NCBI RefSeq assembly: GCF_963666255.1
Contig: NZ_OY762656.1
Span: 496,001-560,000 of the forward strand
Origin: an uncultured Propionivibrio sp.
Lineage (GTDB): Bacteria > Pseudomonadota > Gammaproteobacteria > Burkholderiales > Rhodocyclaceae
DNA: 64,000 bases
Direction of reading: 5' to 3'
Positions 1 through 10,449 of this stretch are shown piece by piece. A program made the position numbers and the translations under genes. Under the pieces are notes generated by a model. That model searched no databases. It saw only the letters and a list, made by a program, of their open reading frames with translations, and was not told where the DNA came from. Position 1 is the first letter of the stretch. Each line of letters starts with the position of its first letter.

Positions 1-523
1 GCACCAGCGGATTGCGTTCGCCGCCGGGCGTCGGCACGACCATGACGAGTTCGCCGACCCCGGCCACCTTGGCGGGAATCGCGTTCATCAACACCGACGA
101 GGGATAGGAAGCCTTGCCGCCGGGAACGTAGAGACCGACGCGATCGAGTGGGGTGACCTTCTGTCCGAGCAAGGAACCATCGACGTCCTCGTACTGCCAG
201 CTCTGCAGCGGTTGGTGTTCGTGATAGCTGCGCACGCGCGCCGCCGCCGCCTCGAGGGCCTCGCGCTGGACGGCCGGCAAGCCGTCGAGCGCTTGCAGCA
301 AGGTCTCGTGCGACAGTTCGAGATCGCCGGGCGAAGTCACCTCGACACGATCGAAACGGCGTGTGTAATCGAGCACGGCCGCGTCGCCGCGCGCCTTGAC
401 GTCGGCGAGAATCGCCGCTACTGCGGCATCGACGTCAGCATTCTGCGCGGTCTCGAAAGCCAGCAGGGCCTCGAGTTGCGCCTCGAAGTCGGCATCGCGA
501 CTGGAGAGACGCCGGATCGTCAT
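1..523 (-). CDS. hisD: Histidinol dehydrogenase, N-terminal part (cut by window edge)
   Basis: Final two oxidation steps of histidine biosynthesis (L-histidinol to L-histidine, NAD-dependent, cytoplasmic). About 174 N-terminal residues are visible. The reading begins [17 protein letters not shown] and reaches the conserved block [19 protein letters not shown], followed by the VVPTPGGE region typical of HisD. The ATG at 523-521 shares one base with the hisG stop (TGATG), so the two genes are translationally coupled. The C-terminal zinc and catalytic region lies outside the window. Identity is firm; completeness cannot be judged. Confidence 0.93.
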   Translation of the reverse strand, partial: MTIRRLSSRDADFEAQLEALLAFETAQNADVDAAVAAILADVKARGDAAVLDYTRRFDRVEVTSPGDLELSHETLLQALDGLPAVQREALEAAAARVRSYHEHQPLQSWQYEDVDGSLLGQKVTPLDRVGLYVPGGKASYPSSVLMNAIPAKVAGVGELVMVVPTPGGERNPLV

Positions 524-1167
524 CAGGCCCCCACAACGCCAGCGATCGCGTCCAGGATCGGGACGATACGCTCGCGCTTGAGCTTGAGTGCCGCCTGATT
601 GACGATCAGGCGCGACGAAATGTCGATGATGTGCTCGACCGCGACGAGATTGTTCGCCTTCAGCGTACCGCCGGTCGAGACGAGGTCGACGATGGCGTCG
701 GCGAGACCGGCGAGCGGCGCCAGTTCCATCGAACCGTAGAGTTTGATCAGATCGACGTGCACACCTTTGGCGGCAAAGTGATCGCGGGCGATATTGATGT
801 ACTTGGTCGCGATCTTCAGACGCGCGCCCTGGCGCACGGCACGCTCGTAGTCAAAACCGGCGGGGATCGCCACCATCATCCGGCATTTGGCGATCTTGAG
901 GTCGAGCGGCTGATACAGACCCTCGCCACCGTGCTCGATGAGCACGTCCTTGCCGGCGACGCCGATATCGGCAGCACCATATTGCACGTAGGTCGGCGCA
1001 TCGGTGGCACGCACGATGACGACGCGGACATCCGGGCGATTGGTCGGAATGATCAGCTTGCGCGAGGTTTCCGGATTCTCGAGCGGTTCGATGCCGGCGG
1101 CCGCCAGCAGCGGCAGGGTTTCCTCAAAAATGCGGCCCTTCGACAGGGCGATCGTAATGCCATCCAC
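523..1167 (-). CDS. hisG: ATP phosphoribosyltransferase, short form
   Basis: First committed step of histidine synthesis: ATP plus PRPP gives phosphoribosyl-ATP. The 214-residue length, ending soon after the catalytic domain, marks the short HisG-S form. That form lacks the C-terminal regulatory domain and needs HisZ as partner; no hisZ is visible here. The PRPP-binding segment [14 protein letters not shown] sits near residue 160. The start is GTG (1167-1165) behind AGAGGA about 8 bases upstream. It lies 39 bp after murA and overlaps hisD by one base, giving a murA-hisG-hisD order common in betaproteobacteria. Confidence 0.95.
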   Translation of the reverse strand: MDGITIALSKGRIFEETLPLLAAAGIEPLENPETSRKLIIPTNRPDVRVVIVRATDAPTYVQYGAADIGVAGKDVLIEHGGEGLYQPLDLKIAKCRMMVAIPAGFDYERAVRQGARLKIATKYINIARDHFAAKGVHVDLIKLYGSMELAPLAGLADAIVDLVSTGGTLKANNLVAVEHIIDISSRLIVNQAALKLKRERIVPILDAIAGVVGA

Positions 1168-1206
1168 GGCAATGTCCTCTTAGCGAAATTCTGTCAATCG
1201 GCGATT

Positions 1207-2695
<1,489 letters not shown>

Positions 2696-2700
2696 GGATC

Positions 2701-3453
2701 TTAATACCTCAATTTGTAACCGCGACGCAGCATGGAGTAGGTTCCCCATGCCACGGCGCACAGACAAGCAAGCGCCACTGCCAGGCTCTTCTCCGGCGCC
2801 GCATCGGAAACACCAAAGAAACCGTAGCGAAAACCGTCGATCAGGTAGAACACCGGGTTAAAGTGCGACACCTGTTGCCAGAACCACGGCAAGGAATGAA
2901 TCGAATAGAACACGCCGGACAGCATCGTCAGCGGCATGATCAGGAAATTCTGGAAGCTCGCCAGTTGATCGAACTTGTCGGCCCAGATGCCGGCCACGAT
3001 CCCGAGCGATCCCATGAGCGCACCGCCGACGACAGCGAACACCAGAATCCAGAGCGGCGCCGCCAGCGTCAGCGGCGCAAACCAGGCGGTCACCATCAGC
3101 ACGCCGATACCGACCATCAGGCCGCGCAATACCGCCGCAGCCATGTAGGCGAAAAAGAATTCGGCATGCGATATCGGCGGCAACAGGACGAACACGATAT
3201 TGCCGGTCACCTTCGACTGGATCAGGCTCGACGAACTGTTGGCAAAGGCGTTCTGCAGAACCGACATCATGACGAGTCCGGGAATCAGGAAGGCGGTGTA
3301 GCGCACGCCATTGACCTGCACCTGCGCATCGAGCACATGCGAGAAAATCAGGAGATAAAGCAGCGCCGTCAGCACCGGCGCGGCAATCGTCTGGAAACTG
3401 ACTTTCCAGAAACGCAGCACTTCCTTGATCAGCAGGGTGCGAAAGCCGGTCAT
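2701..3453 (-). CDS. ABC-2 type transporter permease (YadH-like)
   Basis: Integral membrane half of an ABC-2 exporter, 250 residues with about six hydrophobic segments (for example near residues 25-45, 60-80, 105-130, 140-165, 170-190 and 225-245). It overlaps the ATPase gene by 4 bp (ATGA), so the two form one unit. The family resembles E. coli YadH, whose substrate is not settled. Placement between the mla genes and ibaG/murA suggests an envelope role, but that is inference from context only. Confidence 0.88.
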   Translation of the reverse strand: MTGFRTLLIKEVLRFWKVSFQTIAAPVLTALLYLLIFSHVLDAQVQVNGVRYTAFLIPGLVMMSVLQNAFANSSSSLIQSKVTGNIVFVLLPPISHAEFFFAYMAAAVLRGLMVGIGVLMVTAWFAPLTLAAPLWILVFAVVGGALMGSLGIVAGIWADKFDQLASFQNFLIMPLTMLSGVFYSIHSLPWFWQQVSHFNPVFYLIDGFRYGFFGVSDAAPEKSLAVALACLCAVAWGTYSMLRRGYKLRY

Positions 3454-4376
3454 TGCAATTCCCCGGCCGTCGCTGATTTTCCGCCCTGCATGACGCTGAC
3501 GAACACGTCTTCGAGATCGGTCTGCGCCAACTGCATGTCTTCGATGACGCCCCCGGCGGCGCGAACACCGGCCAGAACGGCCTCAACCTCGGCAAAATTC
3601 TCGAGCCGAATCATCCAGCGACCGTCGGCACCGGTCGCCTTGGCCGCGAACGGCGCCGGCAAGGCTGCATTGCCGCCGATTCGCAGCGTCAGCGTATGGC
3701 CTGAATAGCGCGCCAGGAGATTATGCGTGGAGTCGAGCGCGACCAGCCGCCCCTGCTTGAGCATGGCAATGCGGCCACACAAGGCTTCGGCCTCCTCGAG
3801 ATAATGCGTGGTCAGGATGACGGTATGCCCGTCCTGATTCAGCCGCCGGATGAACTGCCAAAGACTCTGTCGCAACTCAACATCGACGCCAGCAGTCGGC
3901 TCGTCGAGAACGATGACCGGCGGCCGATGGACAAGCGCCTGGGCGACCAGCACCCGCCGCTTCATGCCGCCGGACAAACGCCGCATATTGGTCTCGGCCT
4001 TGGCGGTCAGATCAAGCGCATCAAGGATCTCGTCGATCCAGTCGTCGTTATTCCGAATTCCGTAATAACCGGACTGGAAGCGCAAAGTTTCGCGCACGCT
4101 GAAAAAGGGGTCGAACACCAATTCCTGAGGAACGACGCCCAACTGCCGCCGCGCCTGACGATAATCGCCAATGACATCGTGCCCGAGAATCGACAGCCGC
4201 CCGGCGGTCGGCCGGACGAGACCAGCAAGACAGGAAATCAGCGTCGTTTTCCCGGCGCCGTTCGGGCCGAGCAAGCCGAAAAACTCCCCCTCGGCAATCT
4301 CCAGCGAAACGCCGTCAAGCGCGCGCAGGCCCGGAAAATCCTTGACGACCTGTTCGATGGAAACGGCAGTGCCCAT
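3450..4376 (-). CDS. ABC transporter ATP-binding protein (YadG-like)
   Basis: ATPase partner of the downstream permease. Walker A GPNGAGKT is at residues 37-44, the signature LSGGMKR at 134-140 and Walker B VIVLDEP at 154-160. Beyond the ATPase domain, about 80 residues form the C-terminal extension seen in ABC-2 exporters of this type (308 residues in total). The ATG lies 26 bp after the end of mlaB, so it may be co-transcribed with the mla genes. Substrate unknown. Confidence 0.92.
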   Translation of the reverse strand: MGTAVSIEQVVKDFPGLRALDGVSLEIAEGEFFGLLGPNGAGKTTLISCLAGLVRPTAGRLSILGHDVIGDYRQARRQLGVVPQELVFDPFFSVRETLRFQSGYYGIRNNDDWIDEILDALDLTAKAETNMRRLSGGMKRRVLVAQALVHRPPVIVLDEPTAGVDVELRQSLWQFIRRLNQDGHTVILTTHYLEEAEALCGRIAMLKQGRLVALDSTHNLLARYSGHTLTLRIGGNAALPAPFAAKATGADGRWMIRLENFAEVEAVLAGVRAAGGVIEDMQLAQTDLEDVFVSVMQGGKSATAGELQ

Positions 4377-4402
4377 GCTGACCGACGACCTGCGTCCGCC
4401 AC

Positions 4403-4696
4403 TCAGGCGAGCGGCAGGGCTTCAAAAACGCCGTACAACTTGGCCTGGCTGACCATGCTTGCCGGCAGTCCGGCAATGCGCAAGGCGACGCCGTTCTCCT
4501 TGCCGGTCCGCAACCAGGCAAAAACGACGGCCAACGCAGACGCATCGGTTTCCGTCACCGCAGACAAATCGATCCGCAAATCCGCCGCCTTTTCCGACGC
4601 GCGCAAAAGACCACGCCCTGCTTCAAGCAGGGCGGTCGCATTGCCGTTCAACATGACCCCAGACACCGCCAGGGCATTAGCATTTCGTTCAATCAT
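4403..4696 (-). CDS. mlaB: MlaB-like STAS domain protein
   Basis: Cytoplasmic STAS-domain subunit of the MlaFEDB phospholipid transporter, binding the ATPase MlaF. It has 97 residues. The STAS core LSAVTETDASALAVVFAWLR lies around residues 44-63, with Thr/Asp/Ser at the expected helix start. It overlaps mlaC by 4 bp and ends the mlaFEDACB order. Assignment relies on this position as well as on the weakly conserved STAS fold. Confidence 0.85.
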   Translation of the reverse strand: MIERNANALAVSGVMLNGNATALLEAGRGLLRASEKAADLRIDLSAVTETDASALAVVFAWLRTGKENGVALRIAGLPASMVSQAKLYGVFEALPLA

Positions 4697-5307
4697 TTTT
4701 TGCCGGATTCCAACTGCTTGTTCTTGTTGACCAGCATCTGGATCAGCCCATCAACCCCGTTGGCGCGGACCTCCTGATTGAAGGTATCGCGATAGTTGCT
4801 GACCAGACTGACGCCGGCGACGACCACGTCGTAGATCTTCCACCCATTGTTATCCTGGCGCTCCACCGAATAATCGAGCTGGATCGGCTTGTTGCCCGGC
4901 TGGACGATTTCGGTCTTGACGACAACATCGGTGTCACCGGCCTGCATTTTGGTCGGCTTGTAGCGAACGGTCTGATCGCGATAGCTGGTCAGCGCGTTCG
5001 AATAGGTGCGCACCAGCAAAGTCTTGAATTCCTCAGTCAGACGCTTTTTCTGGTCCGGATTGGCCTTGTTCCAGTCACGGCCCATCGCCAGCGCGGTCAT
5101 GCGCTGGAAATTGAAATTCGGCAGCACCTTGACTTCGACGAGTTCGATCGCCTTCTTGGTGTTGCCGTTCTGGATGTCCTTGTCGTGACGAACGATGGTG
5201 AGCACCTCGTCGGTGATCTTCTTGACCAACGCATCCGGCGACTCTTCCTGGGCAAACGCCGTCACCGAAATCAGCGCAGCGAACAAAAACGAAACCAGCG
5301 ACTTCAT
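4693..5307 (-). CDS. mlaC: Phospholipid-binding protein MlaC
   Basis: Periplasmic carrier that shuttles phospholipid between the outer-membrane MlaA complex and the inner-membrane MlaFEDB complex. It is 204 residues, with a signal peptide MKSLVSFLFAALISVTAFA cut before QEE. Typical MlaC blocks follow, such as VLPNFNFQRMTALAMGRDW and KLVRTYSNAL-like helices. The ATG at 5307 starts the signal peptide; a longer in-frame extension upstream would bury it and is antisense to mlaA. Its stop overlaps the mlaB start (ATGA). Confidence 0.93.
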   Translation of the reverse strand: MKSLVSFLFAALISVTAFAQEESPDALVKKITDEVLTIVRHDKDIQNGNTKKAIELVEVKVLPNFNFQRMTALAMGRDWNKANPDQKKRLTEEFKTLLVRTYSNALTSYRDQTVRYKPTKMQAGDTDVVVKTEIVQPGNKPIQLDYSVERQDNNGWKIYDVVVAGVSLVSNYRDTFNQEVRANGVDGLIQMLVNKNKQLESGKK

Positions 5308-5326
5308 CACATTCCTTAAATTACGC

Positions 5327-5349
5327 GGGAGGCCGCCCAGCGGCCTCCC
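5327..5349. repeat. Hairpin between mlaA and mlaC
   Basis: Ten-base perfect inverted repeat (GGGAGGCCGC / GCGGCCTCCC) with a 3-base loop, in the only sizeable gap (67 bp) of the mla run. It has no T-tract on the minus strand, so it is more likely an mRNA-stability or attenuation element than a full terminator. Confidence 0.55.
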
Positions 5350-5374
5350 TGAAAAGGGGGAGAAACAACCCGTC

Positions 5375-6055
5375 TTACTGATCGATATCGCGGCGCCGCT
5401 TCTGCAGATACGCGTCACGAATATAGGTGTACTTATCGAACGCCGCCTGCTCGACAACCTTGTCAGCCGGCAACAGGCTGGCGCGCAGATCAACCAGACG
5501 AATGCCAACCAGGGAATTGCGCAAGGCCACATCGTCGACATAACGCACGGGATCGGCGGCCCAATCCACGCCCCAGCCGAAGGTGTCACGCGTGGTTCTC
5601 GGCCCAAGGATCGGCCAGTAGAAATAGGGGCCCTCACCAACGCCCCAGACGGCGAGCGTCTGGCCAAAATCTTCGGAGCGCTTGTCCAGTCCCATTTCGC
5701 TGGCAACGTCAAACACGCCGCCGATGCCGATGGTCGTATTGACCAGGAACCGCCCCGCATCGGACAGCCCCTCTCCCCCTTTGCCCTGCAGGAAGCTGTT
5801 GATTGACGTCCAGAAATCCGTCAGATTGCCGAAGAAATTACCGATACCGGCCTTCACCGGCAAGGGCGCCGCGGCGTCGTAGCCCTGCGCGACCGGCTTC
5901 AGCACGATATCGACCGTTTCATTGACCTTGAACATCGCACGATTGAATCCCTCGTAGGGATCGTTGGGATTCTCGGCAGCAAAGGCGCCGCCACCGCACA
6001 GCAACGTCGCGACAAACGCCGCCGAACGCAAGTTTCTTCCCCAATGAGCTTTCAC
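5375..6055 (-). CDS. mlaA: MlaA (VacJ) family outer-membrane phospholipid protein
   Basis: Outer-membrane component that extracts mislocalised phospholipid from the outer leaflet and hands it to MlaC. The family signature is present: DPYEGFNRAMFKVN after the signal peptide, then GNLTDFWTSINSFLQGKGG and WGVGEGPYFYWPILGP. The start GTG at 6055 is preceded by AGGAAGGGA at 7-base spacing, better than the GTG at 6088 that overlaps mlaD; it gives 226 residues. Most family members are lipoproteins. Here the signal peptide (SAAFVATLLCGGGAFA) has no good lipobox and looks cleavable after AFA. Confidence 0.92.
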   Translation of the reverse strand: MKAHWGRNLRSAAFVATLLCGGGAFAAENPNDPYEGFNRAMFKVNETVDIVLKPVAQGYDAAAPLPVKAGIGNFFGNLTDFWTSINSFLQGKGGEGLSDAGRFLVNTTIGIGGVFDVASEMGLDKRSEDFGQTLAVWGVGEGPYFYWPILGPRTTRDTFGWGVDWAADPVRYVDDVALRNSLVGIRLVDLRASLLPADKVVEQAAFDKYTYIRDAYLQKRRRDIDQ

Positions 6056-6084
6056 GTCGAATCCCTTCCTCGTCTGAAAATCGG

Positions 6085-6555
6085 TCACTTCTTGTCCGGC
6101 CCCTCGGAAGCCTTGCTGAACATGAACTGACTGATCAGTTTTTCCAACACCACCGCTGACTGCGTCTTGGCAAACGTATCACCGGACTTGAGCATCTTTT
6201 CGTCGCCGCCGGCATCAAGACCAATGTACTGCTCGCCCAGCAAACCCGCCGTCAGGATCGACGCAAACGTATCCTTGGGGAAGCGGAAGCGGCTATCGAT
6301 CTTCATCGTCACAACGGCTTCGTAGCTTTCCGAATCAAATCCGATCTCGGTAACGCGACCGACGACAACGCCGGCGCTCTTCACGGGACCGCGCACCTTC
6401 AAGCCACCGATGTTATCAAACTTGGCTGTCAGCTGGTAAGTCTCGGCAAAATTCGCCGACGACACGTTGCCAACGCGCAACGCCAGGAACAGCAGTGCGG
6501 CAAAACCGATCAGAACAAAAAAACCGACCCAAAGATCCATCAACTTACGACTCAT
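6085..6555 (-). CDS. mlaD: MlaD, MCE-domain substrate-binding protein
   Basis: Inner-membrane-anchored MCE protein that forms the periplasmic hexameric ring of the Mla transporter. It has 156 residues: an N-terminal membrane anchor at residues 8-27 (LWVGFFVLIGFAALLFLALR), then the MCE domain with VRGPVKSAGVVVGRVTEIGF and the loop LTAGLLGEQYIGLDAGG. Its ATG shares one base with the mlaE stop (TAATG). Confidence 0.95.
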   Translation of the reverse strand: MSRKLMDLWVGFFVLIGFAALLFLALRVGNVSSANFAETYQLTAKFDNIGGLKVRGPVKSAGVVVGRVTEIGFDSESYEAVVTMKIDSRFRFPKDTFASILTAGLLGEQYIGLDAGGDEKMLKSGDTFAKTQSAVVLEKLISQFMFSKASEGPDKK

Positions 6556-7361
6556 TACATCCCCCGGAACATGAAGGAGGTCAACACGAAATCCAGCGCC
6601 AGAATGGCCAGCGCCGAATATACGACGGTTCTCTTGATCGACGACGAGACGCCTTCGGCCGTTGGCGTGGCATCATAGCCCTCGAAAACGGCAATCAAGG
6701 AAACCGCAACCCCAAAGACAAAACTCTTGACGATTCCGTTCCACACATCGAAACGAAAATCCACCGACCCCTGCATCTGCGACCAGAACGCCCCTTCATC
6801 AACACCGATGAAGACGACCCCGACGAGATAGCCACCGAAAACCCCCACCGTCGAAAAAAGGGCGCTCAACAACGGCATCGACAGGACCCCGCCCCAGAAC
6901 CGCGGGGCAACGACCCGTGCAATCGGATTGACCGCCATCATATCCATCGCGGTCAATTGCTCGGTCGCCTTCATCAAGCCGATTTCAGCCGTGATCGACG
7001 ACCCCGCTCGCGAAGCAAACAAGAGCGCCGAAACCACGGGACCAAGCTCACGCGTCAGCGACAAGGCCACCAGCACCCCAAGCGCTTCCGACGAACCGTA
7101 GCGCTGCAAAGTTTCGTACCCCTGCAAACCGAGCACCATTCCGATGAACAGACCCGACACGAGGATGATCAGCAGCGACTGAAAACCGGAAAAATAGATT
7201 TCGCGCAGCGTCAGATTCAACCGCCGGAAAGACTGCCCGGAATACGCCAGCAACATGACGAAAAACCGCGCGGCGAAACCCAGACGCTGCAAGCCGTTGT
7301 TCACACGTCGCCCGACCCCTCTGGCCAGCGCAACAAACACGGAAACAACCCGCTCAGCCAT
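6555..7361 (-). CDS. mlaE: MlaE, phospholipid ABC transporter permease
   Basis: Permease of the MlaFEDB complex, 268 residues. Family hallmarks include GLFIGMVLGLQGYETLQRYG, SLTRELGPVVSALLFASRAGS and AEIGLMKATEQLTAMDMMA, with several membrane helices to the C-terminus. It starts 8 bp inside the end of mlaF, consistent with translational coupling. Confidence 0.95.
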   Translation of the reverse strand: MAERVVSVFVALARGVGRRVNNGLQRLGFAARFFVMLLAYSGQSFRRLNLTLREIYFSGFQSLLIILVSGLFIGMVLGLQGYETLQRYGSSEALGVLVALSLTRELGPVVSALLFASRAGSSITAEIGLMKATEQLTAMDMMAVNPIARVVAPRFWGGVLSMPLLSALFSTVGVFGGYLVGVVFIGVDEGAFWSQMQGSVDFRFDVWNGIVKSFVFGVAVSLIAVFEGYDATPTAEGVSSSIKRTVVYSALAILALDFVLTSFMFRGM

Positions 7362-8166
7362 TCGCCCTCTCCCGCATCAACTCACCAGCAAAGGGATCTG
7401 CCGGATAATGGAAATGAACCGGGCCGTCGGCCTCGCCGAAAACAAACTGATGTACAAACGGATCTTCCGACGCGCGGATCGCCTCTGGCGTCCCCTGCGC
7501 GACGATCTGGCCGTCGGACACGAAATAGACGTAGTCAACGATCTGCAGCGCCTCCTGCACGTCGTGCGTCACGAGCAAGGTCGTTGCCCCAAGCGCGTCA
7601 TTCAGCTTGCGAATCAATTGCCCGATCACACCCATAGAAATCGGATCGAGACCGGCAAACGGCTCGTCATACATGATCAGCATCGGGTCGAGCGCGATCG
7701 CGCGCGCCAGCGCAACCCGGCGCGCCATGCCGCCAGAAAGTTCCGACGGCATCAGGTGATGCGCGCCACGCAAGCCAACCGCGTTGAGCTTCATCAATAC
7801 CATATCGCGGATGAGCTCTTCCGACAGATCGGTGTGCTCGCGCAACAAGTAGGCCACATTGTCGAAAACGGAGATGTCGGTAAACAAGGCGCCAAACTGG
7901 AACAACATGCCCATACGCCGCCGCATGGCATAAAGCTCGTTATGGCTCATTCCCGGCACCGACTGACCGTCGACGAACAGGGTCCCGCTCGTTGGCCGCA
8001 ACTGACCGCCGATCAAGCGCAGCAACGTTGTCTTGCCGCAACCGGAATTACCCATGATAGCGACCAGCTTGCCCCGGGGGATCTCCATATTGATCCCCTT
8101 GAGAATGGCCCGGTCGTCATAGGAAAAATTAAGCTCGGTGATACTCACCAATGTATCGGATGACAC
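7354..8166 (-). CDS. mlaF: MlaF, phospholipid ABC transporter ATPase
   Basis: ATPase of the MlaFEDB transporter. With the GTG start at 8166, Walker A GNSGCGKT is at residues 39-46, the signature LSGGMARR at 143-150 and Walker B LIMYDEPF at 163-170. GTG 8166 is favoured because GGGAAG lies 6 bases upstream and the 270-residue product matches E. coli MlaF. An in-frame TTG at 8184 is the alternative. It is the first gene of the long minus-strand run, so the promoter should lie in 8167-8411. Confidence 0.93.
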   Translation of the reverse strand: MSSDTLVSITELNFSYDDRAILKGINMEIPRGKLVAIMGNSGCGKTTLLRLIGGQLRPTSGTLFVDGQSVPGMSHNELYAMRRRMGMLFQFGALFTDISVFDNVAYLLREHTDLSEELIRDMVLMKLNAVGLRGAHHLMPSELSGGMARRVALARAIALDPMLIMYDEPFAGLDPISMGVIGQLIRKLNDALGATTLLVTHDVQEALQIVDYVYFVSDGQIVAQGTPEAIRASEDPFVHQFVFGEADGPVHFHYPADPFAGELMRERANG

Positions 8167-8411
8167 GAAAGCTTCCCATTTCAAAACAGCAGGCTATTAT
8201 ACCCGAAGGCATTTCCAGTCGTGATACCTCGCATGATAAATGTGAAATAATGCATACGTCCTTAAGACGACCAAAATCGGAATGCCAAGGCAATGAACGA
8301 TAAAGGAATACGGTCAAGCACAGTCAACGAAGCAGGGGCTCCTGGACCGAGAAGCCATTCGCCCGGTCCGTTGCCGCGTGGCATGGAATACGCCTTTAAA
8401 ACGAATAATCA

Positions 8412-9752
8412 ATGACATACATCGCAAACTTCGGCCTGCGCGAACCGCCATTTCTGGCGGAGATGTCTCCCGCTTTCTTCTTTCCGGGCGGAAAACGCGG
8501 CGCCACGCTCGAAGCACTGATCTACGCGGTCACTCACGACGAAGGCATCGTCAAGGTCAGCGGAACAGAAGGCAGCGGAAAAAGCTGCCTGTGCCGAATG
8601 CTGGCCGGGCGATTACCGGCATCGGTTCAAGCCGTCTGCCTGACAGATTCATCGCAGACATCCGAGGGCGCCCTTTCGATTATCGCCGAGACCCTCGAAG
8701 CCTCTCTTTCGCCCGATCGAAAAACGCCAATTTTCAAGACGTTGCAAGAACGACTGAACAACATCCGCACGGCAGGACGCCGAGCCGTCGTTCTCATTGA
8801 CGATGCGCACACCATGCCGATTGAAACGCTGAGCACAATCGGACGACTTGCCATCCCGGAAGCCGGCCAGGAGCGACTCCTTCATATTGTTCTGTTCGGC
8901 CAAAGCGCACTCGACAATCGCTTACGCAGCCCGGAGCTGCGCTGGCTGCGCGAACGAATCACCCACAATTTCGCTCTCGACCCGCTGTCGCGCCAAGAGG
9001 TTGAAGAGTACCTGGCCTTCCGCCTGCGCACGGCGGGTTTCCGCGGACAAGCGCTTTTCACCCCTGCAGCAAACGAACTGATCAGCCAGGCAAGCGACGG
9101 ATTGATCGGAAACATCAACACGCTGGCCGACAAGGCCTTGCAGGCAGCCGCCTCCGAGAGTCTCCAGCAAGTCGACCGCCAACACGTCGAAGCATTTGTG
9201 CCAGCCGACCGCATCGCCGAACGACAAATCCAGCGGCCAAAACGCAACAAGGCGACCACCCTCGCAATTTTCGGCGCTTTGATTATTGGTCTCGGCGCGG
9301 CTTTCACCCTGAATCGGAACACCCCGACCACCCCGGAGACGACCAGCGCCCGCACGCCTCAGACAAACACCGAAACACCGGCCCCCACCACAGAAAACAG
9401 GTTTTTCTCTCTCAGCCCTCCGCCGCCGGCCCCCATCAGCCGACTTGATACGCTGATCACCGAAACAGAACGCTGGCTGCAAGAAGTGCCAGATTCACAC
9501 TTCGTCATCCAATTGCTGAGAACCGACGCCAGCGAGAGCGACCGCATTGAAGACTTCCTCGACAACGACATCGGGGAACTCGACGCAGCGCAAGTCCGCG
9601 TCTACCGCTCCCGACTCAGCGGCCAGGACCGTCTCGGCGTCATTTATGGCGACTTCCCGAGCAGGAATGCAGCCCAGAAGGAATTGCAGCGACTTAATCG
9701 GGGGAGATCCGGGAGCCCCTATTACATTCGCCCGACCAGCAAGCTCAAATAA
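8412..9752 (+). CDS. ExeA/MshM-like AAA ATPase with SPOR-like C-terminus
   Basis: 446 residues. The N-terminal AAA domain has Walker A GTEGSGKS at 51-58 and Walker B AVVLIDDAH at 125-133. A membrane segment lies near 282-300 (ATTLAIFGALIIGLGAAFTL), followed by a Pro/Thr-rich linker and a C-terminal region near 365-446 (HFVIQLLRTDASES...SPYYIRP) resembling a SPOR peptidoglycan-binding domain. This is the layout of ExeA/MshM proteins, which help build secretins or MSHA-type pili through the cell wall. The gene looks intact, yet the neighbouring secretin and ATPase genes are broken. Confidence 0.85.
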   Translation: MTYIANFGLREPPFLAEMSPAFFFPGGKRGATLEALIYAVTHDEGIVKVSGTEGSGKSCLCRMLAGRLPASVQAVCLTDSSQTSEGALSIIAETLEASLSPDRKTPIFKTLQERLNNIRTAGRRAVVLIDDAHTMPIETLSTIGRLAIPEAGQERLLHIVLFGQSALDNRLRSPELRWLRERITHNFALDPLSRQEVEEYLAFRLRTAGFRGQALFTPAANELISQASDGLIGNINTLADKALQAAASESLQQVDRQHVEAFVPADRIAERQIQRPKRNKATTLAIFGALIIGLGAAFTLNRNTPTTPETTSARTPQTNTETPAPTTENRFFSLSPPPPAPISRLDTLITETERWLQEVPDSHFVIQLLRTDASESDRIEDFLDNDIGELDAAQVRVYRSRLSGQDRLGVIYGDFPSRNAAQKELQRLNRGRSGSPYYIRPTSKLK

Positions 9753-9861
9753 AAAAAATTTGAAAAACCTGTAAGATCAGACAGTATGTCTCTATAGGTC
9801 AGACAATAATCTGGTGCTAGGATCCCCGTCGCCAACACTATTTAAGGGCGAAGGGAAGATC

Positions 9862-10449
9862 ATGGCACGAAGAATTGGCGCGGCAATATCGACAATTTTG
9901 CTAATGTCATGCGCCACACCAGACAGGCATGGCACGGTTCCCAAGTCCCCATTCGGCGCCGAACAAAGCCCTTCAAGAAGCCCCATTGCGTCCTTTGCTC
10001 AGCGTGACGCTCCCCCGCCCAAGCCACTTCAGGAAGAGCGCGCCGAAACCTACAGCGTCGTCGTCAACAACATCGCGGCACAAGACCTCCTGTTCTCACT
10101 GGCCCGCGACGCCAAGATCAACATTGACATTCATCCGGGCATCAGCGGCGCGGTGACGCTGCATGCGATCAACCAGACCCTGCCTCAACTGCTCAAACGC
10201 ATCGCCCGGCAAATCGACATGCGCCACGAACTCGACGGCGGCACGCTGACGATCGTTCCGGACACGCCGTTCCTCAAGACATACAAGGTTGACCACGTAA
10301 ACATGACGCGCGACACGGCCGGCACCGTCGCCGTAACGACCCAAGTTGCTTCGGGCACCACTGCTGCCAGCGCCGGCAGCCTCGGTGTTCCGGTCGCCGG
10401 CAGAGACTCAGAGAAAAGCGAGTATCGACCTGACATGCGCCGTCATTGA
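9862..10449 (+). pseudogene. mshL: Truncated MshL-type secretin, N-terminal part
   Basis: Begins as an outer-membrane secretin of the MSHA/type IV pilus type. A lipoprotein signal ends in LLMSC, a STN/N0-like domain follows at about residues 60-130 (YSVVVNNIAAQDLLFSLARD, DINIHPGISG-like), then the TYKVDHVNMTRDTAG segment that leads into the secretin N1 region. The frame then runs into unrelated sequence at about 10400 and stops at 10449. The whole pore-forming secretin domain is missing. The ATG at 9862 (behind GAAGGGAAG) was chosen over 9814 because it starts the signal peptide. Almost certainly non-functional. Confidence 0.8.
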
